From positions 9,243,001 through 9,307,000 of the forward strand of contig CM044876.1 of NCBI GenBank assembly GCA_024500155.1: DNA of 64,000 bases. The letters run 5' to 3'. Source of the stretch: Chenopodium formosanum. Taxonomy: Eukaryota > Streptophyta > Magnoliopsida > Caryophyllales > Amaranthaceae. Made by a program: the position numbers and the translations under genes. The notes under the pieces were generated by a model. It saw nothing but the letters and a program-made list of their open reading frames with translations. It was not told where the DNA came from and ran no database searches. This document shows, in pieces, positions 1-11,548 of this stretch; position 1 is the stretch's first letter; every line of letters begins with the position of its first letter.

Positions 1-683
1 AACGGAGTGAGTACAGTATAACGCTTGCAAAATTTACTTTAAAAGGACAGCATTGTCTTCTGCAGTTACAAGATCAAATGAATGGAAAACTTAAAACTCG
101 TATTTTAGATTTGAGTACTAATACTAATTCACTTAAAAAACTAGTAAACTACTCCCTCCATTCCATGATTACAGACAAATAACTCTAAAAAGTACGGTTT
201 TTAAGGAGGATGGAAAAGTTAAAAAGTGAAGAATGTTGGTGTTTTTAAGTGTTGAAAACGCAATTGATCATTTTCATTATCTATTATTTGGTAGGAGAGG
301 TGAGTAACATACTCAATTTCTCGAGGGTAACCATTATTATCCATTTGTTAACCTTCCCAATTTTATGATAACAAAACCATTATTCTCCTTAATCTTCAAT
401 TTGATACAAGAGATTTTGTTCCTTAATCCTATTGCTTATCAACAACATCAATTGATTGGAAATTGAAAGTAAAAACATACATAAAATCAATATAAGGATA
501 CTAATGGGTATTAATACTGTTGCAATGTGCAACATCCCATTGTCTATATACTTCCTCTATTCTCTATTAATTGCAACATTGTCGATATACATTGGACTAA
601 CCTATAAAAACCAAAACATTGCAATTAAAAAAGAACGTGAAATGTTACAATTACAAAGATAAATGGGGTCGAAGAGCACATAC

Positions 684-918
684 CAGAACAAGTTTTGGAG
701 ATGGTAAGCTTGTAAATCAAGAGTAAAATACCAACAGCATGAGAAGTTTGAGCAGCAACAAAGAAATGGGAATGTTCTTTGACAAATATTTTTAACAAAA
801 AAAGCAATACGACCGCAGCAATGGCGCCCATACATAGCTTCTGTTTCAGAGTACGATTTCGAACCCATCTACCAATTTGCTGCACCAATGCTGGTGTTTC
901 ATATTTGAATTTACCCAT
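684..918 (-). CDS. ERD2-like receptor, first exon only (gene runs off the left edge)
   Basis: First coding exon of an ER lumen protein-retaining receptor (ERD2-like, ERP type) gene on the minus strand. It encodes a basic N-terminal tail (QQIGRWVRNRTLKQK), a first membrane span (about residues 30-47), then FFVAAQTSHAVGILLLIYKL and the exon-ending TISKTCSG, followed by a consensus donor (GTATGTG) at 683-677. Length (235 nt, phase 1) matches exon 1 of the six plus-strand copies. Exon 2 (GLS.KTQELTA) is not found between 1 and 683; intron 1 of the other copies is 0.3-1.4 kb, so the rest probably lies outside the window, but a truncated copy cannot be excluded. It is the only array member on the minus strand and is head-to-head with the copy starting at 5229. 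Confidence 0.85.
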
Positions 919-3335
919 TTCGAATTTCTATATATTTTATTTTCTTGATTTTCTGGACATAATGAGGGAGAAAGATAGTGAAACACAAACAATTGGAAAT
1001 TTGGAATTTCCATTTTTAGAGAGTCGTTAAAGAATTGAAGGTGTTTATTGAATCATTTTGTACGAGTCTCAGAAAACAAACAGAGAGAAATCCGGTAATG
1101 AGACTATGAGAGGTCCGAGGAATTTTTTGGGTTCGATATTATATATCTACATCCAAACCCAATGGGCCTTGCACCAAATATCATTTGTATTTTTTTTTTT
1201 AAAGAGCCACGACGACGGTTGATGAAATCGATCCTAGAATCAAGTGGAAACGAGAGGGGAGCTCTTATCTGTAGTTGTTGTTAGATGTACGAGTAACTCA
1301 TATAGTGCAAAGATGTTTAATTTAAAGTCAATATTAATATATTGCCCTAATTTTTTAAGCTTTAAATCGTAAGGGTTTATGTCTTTATGTTATACGGACT
1401 ATTAATTGGAAATCTTGTTAAAAGGGCTATTTAACCATTTGAAATGTATGGACTAAACTTGATTTTGGTCTTATTTGGCTTTTAAAGAACCGAGATCTTG
1501 CGCTCTTAGGAAATCCTCCTTAGGGCAATTTCTAAAATATCAAAGACAAGGATAAGGATTAAAATAATGATTAATACAAAGACAGATGCTCATTTAATCA
1601 CTTAGTAAATGACCAACATTAGCAATCATGTTTGTAGCTCGATTTATCTCTCAATATATATGTTGGATGCTTCAATTATCCAACTTAATTGCTAACAAGG
1701 AAGTAGATGTTTGCTATAATATTCTTGATTTGCCATGGAATTGACCAAAAACCTCTAATTGAGTTTATAAACAATAGACTATTACTCAATAATATTGTAT
1801 TTTAATAATTCCTTCTTTGAAAGCTTAAATTTGTTTTTGTAAAAAGAGTTGTAACTTCTGTTATGTAGATCTTGGTGTGCCAAGATTGTAAGTGCGAGCT
1901 TCAAAATTTGTCAACTATAATCTCTAGGGATAGTTCTTGTTGTTGAACACTAAACCTCCCAAGCAATTATGACAGATTTGCTTAATTGGTGACAACGTAA
2001 GCTATAATTAATAGCTCGGAGTATGTTTGTATCAAAGAATAATAACTTACATTATTAGACTCAAAATAAAATGTCAAATACAAAATATACCTTTCCTTAT
2101 TTAAGCTAGCATATCACCTATAGTGGTATTAATGTGGAAAAGCATGACAAAATCACACATCGATCAGTATAATTAATGTTAATTTTAAATTAATCTTTTT
2201 ATTTTTAATTAGCATATCCAACGTACTCGGGGCGTAGGGCGTTCGTTAGCTTTTGCCATTTAAAAAACATAATTATAAATAGATGATAATTAAACTATTT
2301 TGGCTTTCTTAATTATAATTTGGACCAAAATGAGATTATGAGAACATCCATCAAGAACATCTTGATTTTCAAAGGAGTGCAACATCTCAAAAACACCAAA
2401 TGAATGAGAATGATCCTAAATCAATAAGGACAATGACCCATTGTCACGTGATTCACGTCTTAGCCATCTTTAATCTTGTTTATACACCAATAATTTAATC
2501 ACAAACTTTTAAATAAATCGGATGTACTACCAATTTAATTGTCTTCATCCAACATATTAGGCGATATATTTCCGTTGTAGGGCCGAGCTTGATGTGAGGG
2601 CTTCTATTCTACTCTGTTATAAAAATTGCCTCAACTGTCACCCATAAAATAAAATTTATTAATAAATAAATAAAATGCTATCCAAAATCCATATATGGCA
2701 ACAATAATTTGTGATTATTATTTTTTGGGGTAAACATGGCAACATTAATGTAACACATGACACATAGTCTAACGAGGTCACAACCAATTAAAACCTACCA
2801 CGTAGGACATATTACATGTTCTAGCCAATAAGATAATGCCATGCTATACTTGCCATTTTTAATTTATTTTTTTCCTCTACTACTTCTAGCCTCTAAAATC
2901 TCTAATCTCTATAAAATGTTTCCTAAATTTATTATGTTGCAAAATTTAGTACTTCGTAATACTCGTATTAATTATTGATCATGCATTGATGCATATTTCA
3001 TACTGTGAGGACTGAGGAGATGGAGATCAGACGAGGCTAGTAAGAATTTAAGTATAGGAAACTGTAAGAGATTTGAGATGTTAAAAATTTCAGAAAAATC
3101 AACTATCGTGTTATATTTTACATATATGTTTCATACTTTCATGGTATGATTAAATAAATAAATATTGAAATTGACTAAGATAGTAAGATATCTTTACTTT
3201 GTACTCTATAGTATATAAATACTTGATGTTTGATTCAATTTTGAACAAGCTTTATGTCGTGACCTTAACCATAAAATTATCACTACTATATAATTCGATT
3301 TTGGTTACATTAAGAGGTTTTTTCATCAACAAAAA
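919..3335. other. Intergenic, no gene seen
   Basis: AT-rich sequence upstream of the minus-strand receptor exon. Both strands are closed to long frames and no element ends were recognised. The left window edge (1-13) ends like a Stowaway (ACGGAGTGAGTA). Confidence 0.6.
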
Positions 3336-3436
3336 GAATTAAGTCATATTCTTGAACTATTAGGGAATTTTTTTCTTATTTTTTTTTCTTTTTAGGTTAT
3401 TCTTGAATTAAGTCATACTCTTGAACTATTAGGGAA
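3336..3436. repeat. Direct repeat, two 32-bp copies
   Basis: GAATTAAGTCATATTCTTGA and its continuation to AGGGAA (3336-3367) recurs at 3405-3436 with one mismatch, separated by a T-rich 37 bp. Confidence 0.7.
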
Positions 3437-3873
3437 GTATCCTCATAATATTACATCTAGATAATAACAAAATTTTATGGTTGTCTTATTAAAAAAAAAA
3501 AAAAAACCTATTCAATACATTTTTCTTTTCTTCTTAGAAACCTTAAAATAGACGGGAAGGGTGAAGACCTATATTTTAACGAATCACAGATATTGATAAT
3601 ACAGATAGAGTTAATTGTATTTCATAACTAATTGATTGGGCAACAGCCCGTAAACCACCTAAAAAGAATACTTATTATTTGATCCATATCCTGACATAAG
3701 AAGTCCAATGGGAGCAATGCTTGAAATAGCGATCCTTAAAAAAACACCAATATTGAGACCGGCTAGAACAAGGTGAGAAACAATAATTAAAAGAAATTAC
3801 TGTATATTTTCACTTATTTTAAACTAATTACCTAACTGGATAATATAGGGTGTTTTTATCCGGTTTAAATCCT

Positions 3874-4012
3874 CTGTCCCATTTGTGTTCCACTTAATAT
3901 CATTGGTTGTATTAATTACAAGATCCCACTCTCAAATTTTAAAAGACAAATAAATATTTTAAGAACCAATCATATTTAGTGGAACACCAATGGGACACAA
4001 ATTATGGGACAG
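3874..4012. repeat. Fold-back MITE-like inverted repeat
   Basis: CTGTCCCATTTGTGTTCCAC with ATTGGTT on the left arm pairs with AACCAATCATATTTAGTGGA and GGGACAGA on the right arm. About 139 bp; the family is not recognised. Confidence 0.6.
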
Positions 4013-4388
4013 ATGATTTTCTCCCGTTTTCATCAACCTGATTTTTACTTATCTAAATTTACCTAAACTTATATCAAAAAGTTTTTTTTTTTATTTTTTA
4101 TTTTATTTCTTTCCTTTTTTTTCTAAACTAAACTTATTTAAAATAATCTAAAGTTCTTCTTTCGGAAAAAAATAAATAAAATAATCTAAAGTTCTAAACT
4201 TAACTGATTTCGTACACCTGAACTTATCAAATAAAAGAATAAAAGGCTAACCTTATATGAAGTACTCTATCCGTTTCGTAACAACAGTTACATAATAATT
4301 GAAACATTTCCATATTTAAAAAGAATCTATTATTATTTTATTTCTATCTTCTATCAACCCCGCTTTACAAATATTGATTAATATTTAA

Positions 4389-4426
<38 letters not shown>

Positions 4427-4980
4427 GGGAGTTTTTTCCCGAGATTTTAGAGAGCCACGTAGGATCTAATTTTCTCAGCGCGCCGTGTAGGATTATAAAT
4501 CTTAGTAGTAGCCAATTAAATAGGAGATTATTAATTTCTTTTAGAATTAAATAATTCAAATGCCATGTAAGCAAAATTGGCGAATGAGATTTTGAAGTTT
4601 AAGTTAATTAAATATGAAATATTAGCTTTTAATATTAGCAATTTTATCTAAATATACAACAAATTTTAGCTCATGAAAAAATTAACCCGTTTTGTGTGTG
4701 GCTAACCACACCGCGTGACCATTTATAAAAGAACAAAGTAACCCATATAACACTGATCGAGGAAGCCCTATAATACAGACTGATTAACCCCCTATAACAC
4801 TAATAGAGTAACCCTATATCATTGACCAAATGACCACTTTAATACTGACAAAGTAACCCTATTACAATAACGAAGTAACCCCTGTCACACGATGTGGCCA
4901 GCCACATACAAGACTTTGTGTGAAAAAAAAAATTAAAAAAAAAAAACAAACAAACCGTGCATCGCACGGGCTTCATCTAG
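4389..4980 (+). mobile_element. Non-autonomous Helitron
   Basis: The 3' end has the Helitron pattern: a GC-rich hairpin CCGTGC-ATC-GCACGG at about 4955-4969, then TTCATCTAG with CTAG ending at 4980, followed by T. The 5' end is placed at TCTAATATATA (4389), preceded by A, giving the A^T insertion site; GTTTTTTCCCGAGATTTTAG and CCACGTAGGAT nearby resemble plant Helitron heads. No Rep/helicase frame fits in 592 bp. A (TA)n run follows the 5' end, and a fold-back array lies inside (4691-4911). Confidence 0.7.
4691..4911. repeat. Fold-back repeat element (copy a, inside the Helitron)
   Basis: Ends are inverted: TTGTGTGTGGCTAACCACAC at the left and, on the other strand from the right, TTGTATGTGGCTGGCCACAT. 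Between them are several spaced GTAACCC units separated by CACT/TATA-rich 15-25-mers. Confidence 0.6.
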
Positions 4981-5228
4981 TACTTATATATATATATAGT
5001 CGTATATCATTACCCTTAAAAAAATCTCTTCTAACTTTCACCATATAATAATTTTCCTAAAACTTTATGCATATCCCAGCGTTACAATCTGACAATCATT
5101 ACGAAACGGAAAAAGGGTTAAATATACTTAAATAAATCATCACTTTCTCGTCTCCTTTTCATTAGAGTCAAACAAACTAAGACCAATTTCCCTCAATCTC
5201 AATATCTCTAAGTAAACAAGTCGGGGTA

Positions 5229-8200
5229 ATGGGTGACAAAAGAGCAACTCCGACGGCAGTCAAACAACTTTCGCGATGGATTCGAAGCCGATCGGTGAGA
5301 CAACTTGTAACAATGGCGACAATTGCAGCACTCATATTCTTGATTTTACTCAAACTTTTCGTCAAAAATTATACTTATTATTATATTGCTGCTCAACTTG
5401 CTCATTCTATTGGGATTTTAGTCTTGATTTATAAACTCACCATCACCAAAACTTGTTCTGGTAATTTCCCCCCTTTTTTTTTCATTTAATCCCAATTTAT
5501 TCAATTTTTGTTGTACAATTTCATATATTCTTATTTTATTTGATTTGATTGTTTATGAAGTTCGACTCTGTTTTATTGATGTTTTTCTGTAATTTGCATA
5601 CCCCTTTTATTCAATTAAATTAAATTATTTTTCCCCTATTCGATTGAATTTGTTATTTGGACAATGACGGTTCTTTTATTTAATTTTATTTTTTTTCCCA
5701 TTTATTCGTTTTAATTTTTATGCTTGTCAATGTACGCCTTTGAATTAATAGTTTTTAATCTTATTAAATTAAAAGAATTCATAAAAATAGATTTTTTTTT
5801 TTTTTTTATTGAAATTATAGAGTTTTATTGAGTTTCATGTTCATGTTCATCTTCATATTGTCTGGAACAGAACCCTCCTCACGTAGTCACGTGTGTGTCA
5901 GCGTGTGTTTTTTTTTTTTTTTTCATATGAGAATTTTTAAATGAAAAAAAAAAATTCTTCATTTTTTATTGATAGAAAGATTGAATATTCTTTAGGATTT
6001 TTAAATTAAATATTAACACTAACTTTTATCTAAATTTTGTATTTTTATGGCTTTTTGCTTGAATAATACAAGTACATGTCTGACAAAATAGAACTTAGAT
6101 TTGCTGAATTACGAATATTATTTTTGGGTTTAAGTTTGTTGAAAATGGAAGTAAATAGGGTGTTCTTAAATCTTAATGCCCTCCATGTTTCTTTTGGTTA
6201 ATCTTGTTTAGATATTTCCAATGCAATGGATTTAAATACCCAATCAATATCTACAAGGGATTATAACTGTGGTCTCGGGTGGGATCTTGTTTGATTCGTG
6301 TAATTCACAATATTTATGCTTATGTGTATACATTGAAAATTTTGTGCAAAAAAGTAAAACAGGATTAAAAGAATAGAGAAGAAAAAAATCATACAGAGTA
6401 CTCGTATTGTGACTATGGTCTATTAACAGTGCAAAAGATTTGATTGTGAAAACAATCTACATAAATCATGGAGAATAGCATAATTGATGCTAATATGATA
6501 TAATATCCTATCTACCTAACAATCAACCAGCAGATTACATGATTTTTGTTCATCTATTTGTGATACTGTAAATTTTTTTAAACAGATAGTCGATCCTTGG
6601 TTTGTTTTTAGTCTATTAATCATTCAATGTGCTAGTATTTATGAATTTTAGTAATTGGTATATCCTTATTGATCTTCACAGGCTTATCATTAAGGACTCA
6701 GGAGCTTACTGCGATATTCTTAACCATAAGGCTTGTGAGTCATTTTATGTTCACACGCGATATTTACATTGTACTCGATTGTATAACCCTGGTATCTACT
6801 CTCTGGGTTATATATATGATACGATTCAAGTTGAAGAACACCTACTTGAAAGAGCTTGACAACATGCCTTTATATTATGTGGTAAGAACCCAAATTTATT
6901 TCCTATTCAATTTTAGATCATAAGTAACACATTCCGTGATATATCTGAAAATTGGTGTAGATTGAGGCATCTATTTGGATTGTTATATTTTAGAGTATGC
7001 AAAGAATAGTGACACGTTATTTTGCTGTTTGCAGCTGGTGCCTTGTTTTATTGTTGCTGTTATAGGCAATCCAGGATCTGGAATCATCGGGGTGCTATAT
7101 ATGTTTAGTAAGACGATTGAAGCCATTTCAGTGCTTCCTCAGCTGCGCTTAATACAAAATGCTAAGGTGCTGTAACTCTAGCTTTAATTTGCTACTTAGC
7201 AAAAGTGTTAATATCTCTTTTTTCATAAAGAAGCTCATTTCATTCTTGGGTAGTTTGGTTGTTTGGTTAAGTCATCTCATGCGTCATTGAGAATAGAGTC
7301 TTAGCTCAATTTAGAGGCCATCTATTGAAGTCAGTTTCTGGTAAAGCTGATGTTTGGCTTGGGTGCTGGTGATCTGGTTGGATTCAAGTAAAACGATACT
7401 CCATAGTCCATATTAAACAAAGTGTAATAACTTACTTTCACAATGACACGTACACATGCTTAAACTTATATCAGGAGCTACTTCATAGTTCATACTTGTT
7501 GATAACTTCCATTTGATTCTTCCCAGATGATTTTTCCTCTATCTTCTTGGGAAGAATTTATGTAATCACTAATCTTGGTCGAGCTGGATTTCTAAAGTCT
7601 TTTCCCTTTGTGATGCAGGTGGTCGAACCCTTTACTGCCCATTACGTCTTTGCCCTAGGTGTTGCAAGATTCTTCTCATGTGCAAACTGGATATACATGG
7701 TTAGTATACAACATACGTACTGTCTCAACTCTCAAGTGTTCTCGTAATCTTTCATTTGTTTTCACAAGATTATTTATGTGCATCTACATCATGAATTCAA
7801 ATCTTTATGAAAGTTTAGCTGAGTCGGAGTTTTTAATAAAGAGTGGAAGCATAGATGTAGGATTGATTGAATACACAAATGACTTAAATTGTGTGATAGC
7901 GCCAATTTTATCATGATGCTCCCTTGACAGTTGGCATGTATGCTAGTGTGCTAATTCTTCCTATTCTCACTTTCTATTATCTTTGATCTAATCAGGATGA
8001 ATCCTCACATCTGGTTTTTGAGAGGAATAAGAATTCAAATTTCTAAAACTTAAGAGTTAGGTTACAAACTAGTGTGCGTTAACAAACGCACATCTAGATT
8101 GAGGACAGTCACTGCTCTTCTTCCCACCTATGGCGTTCTATCATCAAGATAAATGTAGTGTTTTTTTAGAATGAGTGAAAAGATAGTTGTGTATCTGTAT

Positions 8201-8763
8201 ATTTTTGTATTGTGAGTCATGTTACAGATTGAATTGCCTAAGATTTCTCAACTTACTGATAAATTTGCAACTACATACAGATTGTTGACACCAAAGGAGC
8301 AATATTGACTGGAATAGGGAGAGGACAACTTTATCTGATCGTAATTCTTCTTGCTGAGGTTGTTCAAACTTTCATCTTGACAGATTTCTGCTATTACTAT
8401 ATTAAGAGGTACATCTATTTCTGAACACTTATGTCGCTTAGCTGCTCTAATGCAATATTACATCCAACTTCCAACTTCATATATTTGTGACATTAGTAGT
8501 TCAAATTACATTAAACTCCAACATAGTGATTTTTTAAAAAAATTAATCTATAATCTGTTGCACAAATTTTTTGAAACACTACATTTAAACCACATTGTCT
8601 TTTTACTCATTTCGACATACTTTCCTAGCTACTACAGGAAATTCTTAGCTATTTTGGTTATCCTTACTTTGCATTAGCTACAAAATACAGATTCTAATAT
8701 GGAAAAACATTTTACAGTGTAGTGGAGGGACAAAGCATGATGCGTCTACCTTCAATGGTCTGA
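5229..8763 (+). CDS. ERD2-like ER lumen protein-retaining receptor, copy 1 (272 aa, 6 exons)
   Basis: Exons 5229-5460, 6682-6881, 7035-7166, 7619-7699, 8281-8408 and 8718-8763 (TGA) join into an 819-nt frame; every junction is GT-AG. The protein is a multi-span membrane protein of the ERD2/KDEL-receptor superfamily, expected in Golgi/ER membranes; canonical ERD2 returns escaped ER proteins, whereas the role of the long plant ERP branch is less clear. Landmarks: extra N-terminal span (residues about 29-45), AAQLAHSIGILVLIYKL, TCSGLSLRTQELTA, LWVIYMIRFKLK, EAISVLPQLRLIQNAK, EPFTAHYVFALGVARF and QTFILTDFCYYYIKS. Odd points: exon 3 has 44 codons against 47 in most copies, and T replaces A before the otherwise constant DFCYYY. 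Exon 1 is roughly 90% identical to that of copy 2. The start is the first in-frame ATG, shared by the paralogues (MGDKRATPTAV). Confidence 0.95.
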
Positions 8764-10059
8764 GCCCGGGATAAGAATTTGGGAGCTGCAGCCATAATTC
8801 TCTTCATGAAGATGCTTAAGTTAGTGAAATGCTTGCCTTCTGCCCATCTTTACATATCGGACAAATGGACCTTGTATATTAGGAAGGGTGAGCATCCAAT
8901 TTGCGTAAAGTACTCTACATGAGTAGTAAATGTGAAGAATTAGGGTAATTGAGGTTCATTCTCGGCTGGAAGCAGCCCTGCATATTGAAAATAAGAAGTG
9001 CACTTCTGATTATCGTTTCGTTTCAGTCTACTCTTAAAACTCCCCCTTGCTCTCTAGAAGAATAAAGTCTATCAGATGCATTTATCCTTGCATTAATCTT
9101 GATCTAAACAGGAGTATGTTTGTGTTACTAAACTCACGTGTAACGAGTCTGCAGCCCCTTATTTCTGGTTCTTCTGTGTATGGGCAGATACACTGATGTA
9201 GTTTGATTACTATCTCAGAGAACCCATATAGCTTAGACCTTGATCCTCCAAGCTCATAACCTCATAACATTATCTCGGGTTACTTTGTTTTTTGTCAGAA
9301 TATGGTCAGATTGAATCAGTTTTTGACAGCCCTACTCGTGTCTAACTGTCTATTATACCCATATTAGACGTAGTGCTGAACACGTAATACATTTTTGCTA
9401 TGTGAGTTCTTTTTAGCATGACTTATAAGTAGAATCCGAGCTATAGTTCCCAGGAAAGCTGGTACCTAGTTGATTAACAAAATGTACCTAGCATTCATAA
9501 ACTTTGGATTTCCAGACTATGGAAATGGATAAGTTGGCGGTGTAGCAGCTTCAGAACATTATTTGCAGGTAGAAGTGGTTCAAGTTCCACTAGTCAATCA
9601 ACCTAACCATAATTGCATCATCTACAAGGCTACAAGTATTAAACTATCCCCTCGTCAATATCTCATACAATACAACATTAAATTGTGATTTAAAATTTAA
9701 TTAACTTTTATGAATAAAAAATTTACTCCATTTGTTTATAAAGACTTGCAATGATTTGAATACATATTAATGTACAAACTTAAACATAATATCTGCAATT
9801 TACTATTAACCATAATTTTCACTTGTATTACAATAAGGCATTGTTAAAATAATTCTATTAAAAAAAGTTTTTAATCAATAACTTTATATTACAAATATAA
9901 TTGGAAATATAAATAAAAAAATAATATAATTAGTAAAATAATTTAAGTTCATTAAAAAATAAAATTTATTTTTTTTAAGAAAATTTTAATTCAACAAAAA
10001 GTATGTATTTCATTTTAGCAAATATCAAGCGAAGAAAATAAGGCCTATGTACCGGGACA
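8764..10059. other. Intergenic between receptor copies 1 and 2
   Basis: Probable 3' UTR of copy 1 followed by AT-rich DNA. No frame, RNA gene or complete element was recognised. Confidence 0.6.
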
Positions 10060-10190
10060 CAAATTCTTGTACGTGACTAGATTACTTTGTTAGTGTTATA
10101 GGGGTCATTTTATTCTTTTACGAGCGGTCAGCTAAGCATATGATGTGATGTGGTTAACCGCATATGAAACGAGGCCGTACTGATTAAAAT
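10060..10190. repeat. Relic of the same fold-back/Helitron sequence (copy b)
   Basis: Reverse-oriented match to the left part of the element at 4.69 kb: GTGATGTGGTTAACCGCATA corresponds to its TGTGGTTAGCCACACA end, and GTGTTATAGGGGTCA plus TTACTTTGTTAGTG match its internal units. The right flank (GATTAAAATGAGCC) also resembles Helitron sequence next to copy a. Confidence 0.5.
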
Positions 10191-10414
10191 GAGCCACAAA
10201 AAAATATATTTTTTTTTCTCGGGATTATTGTATTGTCTGTATTTGGATATGAATGGAAAGGTTCGCTGACTCAGCGTGATTAGCAAATCCATTATAAAAA
10301 TTGTAGTTAAAAGTCGTTTCAAGTTGTATGTCATTAGTCATTTCAACCAACTAAACCAATCTTCCTCTCTCTCTTCTCTCTCCTCTAAGTTCCATTTTAA
10401 AAAGAGTTGAAAAA

Positions 10415-11517
10415 ATGGGGGACAAAAGAGCGACTCCGACGGCAGTGAAGCAACTATCGCGATGGATTCGAAGCCGATCAGTGAGACAACTAGTAACTAT
10501 GTCGTCGATTGCAGCATTCATATTCTTGATTTTACTCAAACTTTTCGTCAAAAATTATACTTATTTCTATGTTGCTGCTCAACTTGCTCACTCTATTGGG
10601 ATTTTAGTCTTAATTTACAAACTCACCATCACCAAAACTTGTTCCGGTAATTTCCTCTTTTTTCTAATCATTTCTATTATTGATTTTTATTCTTTTATCA
10701 GTTCAGCTGATTATTTGAGAGTTTCGAGTTAATCTCTTTGATTTTGAAATAATCAAGAATTTGTGATTTTTTATCTTCGAAAAAATCTCTGGAAATATAT
10801 TGACGGTACATTCATTAATTATTTCGATTTTCATGGAATTGCTACTATATGTTTATTTTTCAATTTTAATTAGCAGTTAATAACCAAGAGATGGACTTGG
10901 AATTTCTGGATTTTCCTCAAGAACTAAAAATGTTACTTCATCTCAATTATTTTTATTATGCTCTTCCTGTTTAGACGTTGATTAAATTTTAATAAGACTA
11001 TAAAAGTATTTGTATAAATTATTATTGCGTCTTAATTAGGAATAATATTTAATACGGAGTACTAAATATTTATATTATTGGTAATTGACTAATTGGGATA
11101 AGATATGTCATAATGCGACAATGTCCACAGAGTGAAGTTATGGTTCACATGTCAATATCATACTATAAGCTGTAACACTAACACTTGTAAGTTGTAACAT
11201 AAAAAAAAAACATTTGGTGCCTTAGTGTCACCCGAGTACCTCGTGGAACACCTTGTTATTATAATAATATGTGTATGAATTCATTGTTATACAAGTACTC
11301 GTACTCCTTCCGTCCCTAAATTACATTCCTCTTTCTCACATTTAATGCTAGAAAGAGGAATGTAATTTAGGGGGGGAGGGAGTATTATTTTACATCCGTA
11401 AGGCGTACTAGGCATTAGACAACGACTGTAAATGTATCTAATTTTATTCAAAATTGTTTTTAATTGATCATAATGGATTGAACTTACTAGAACTTATTTG
11501 ATCTTATACTCTGTATG

Positions 11518-11548
<31 letters not shown>

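Noticed and set aside
456..662. 68-codon hydrophobic frame left of the first receptor exon
   Set aside because: No similarity to receptor exons and within the presumed intron; chance frame.
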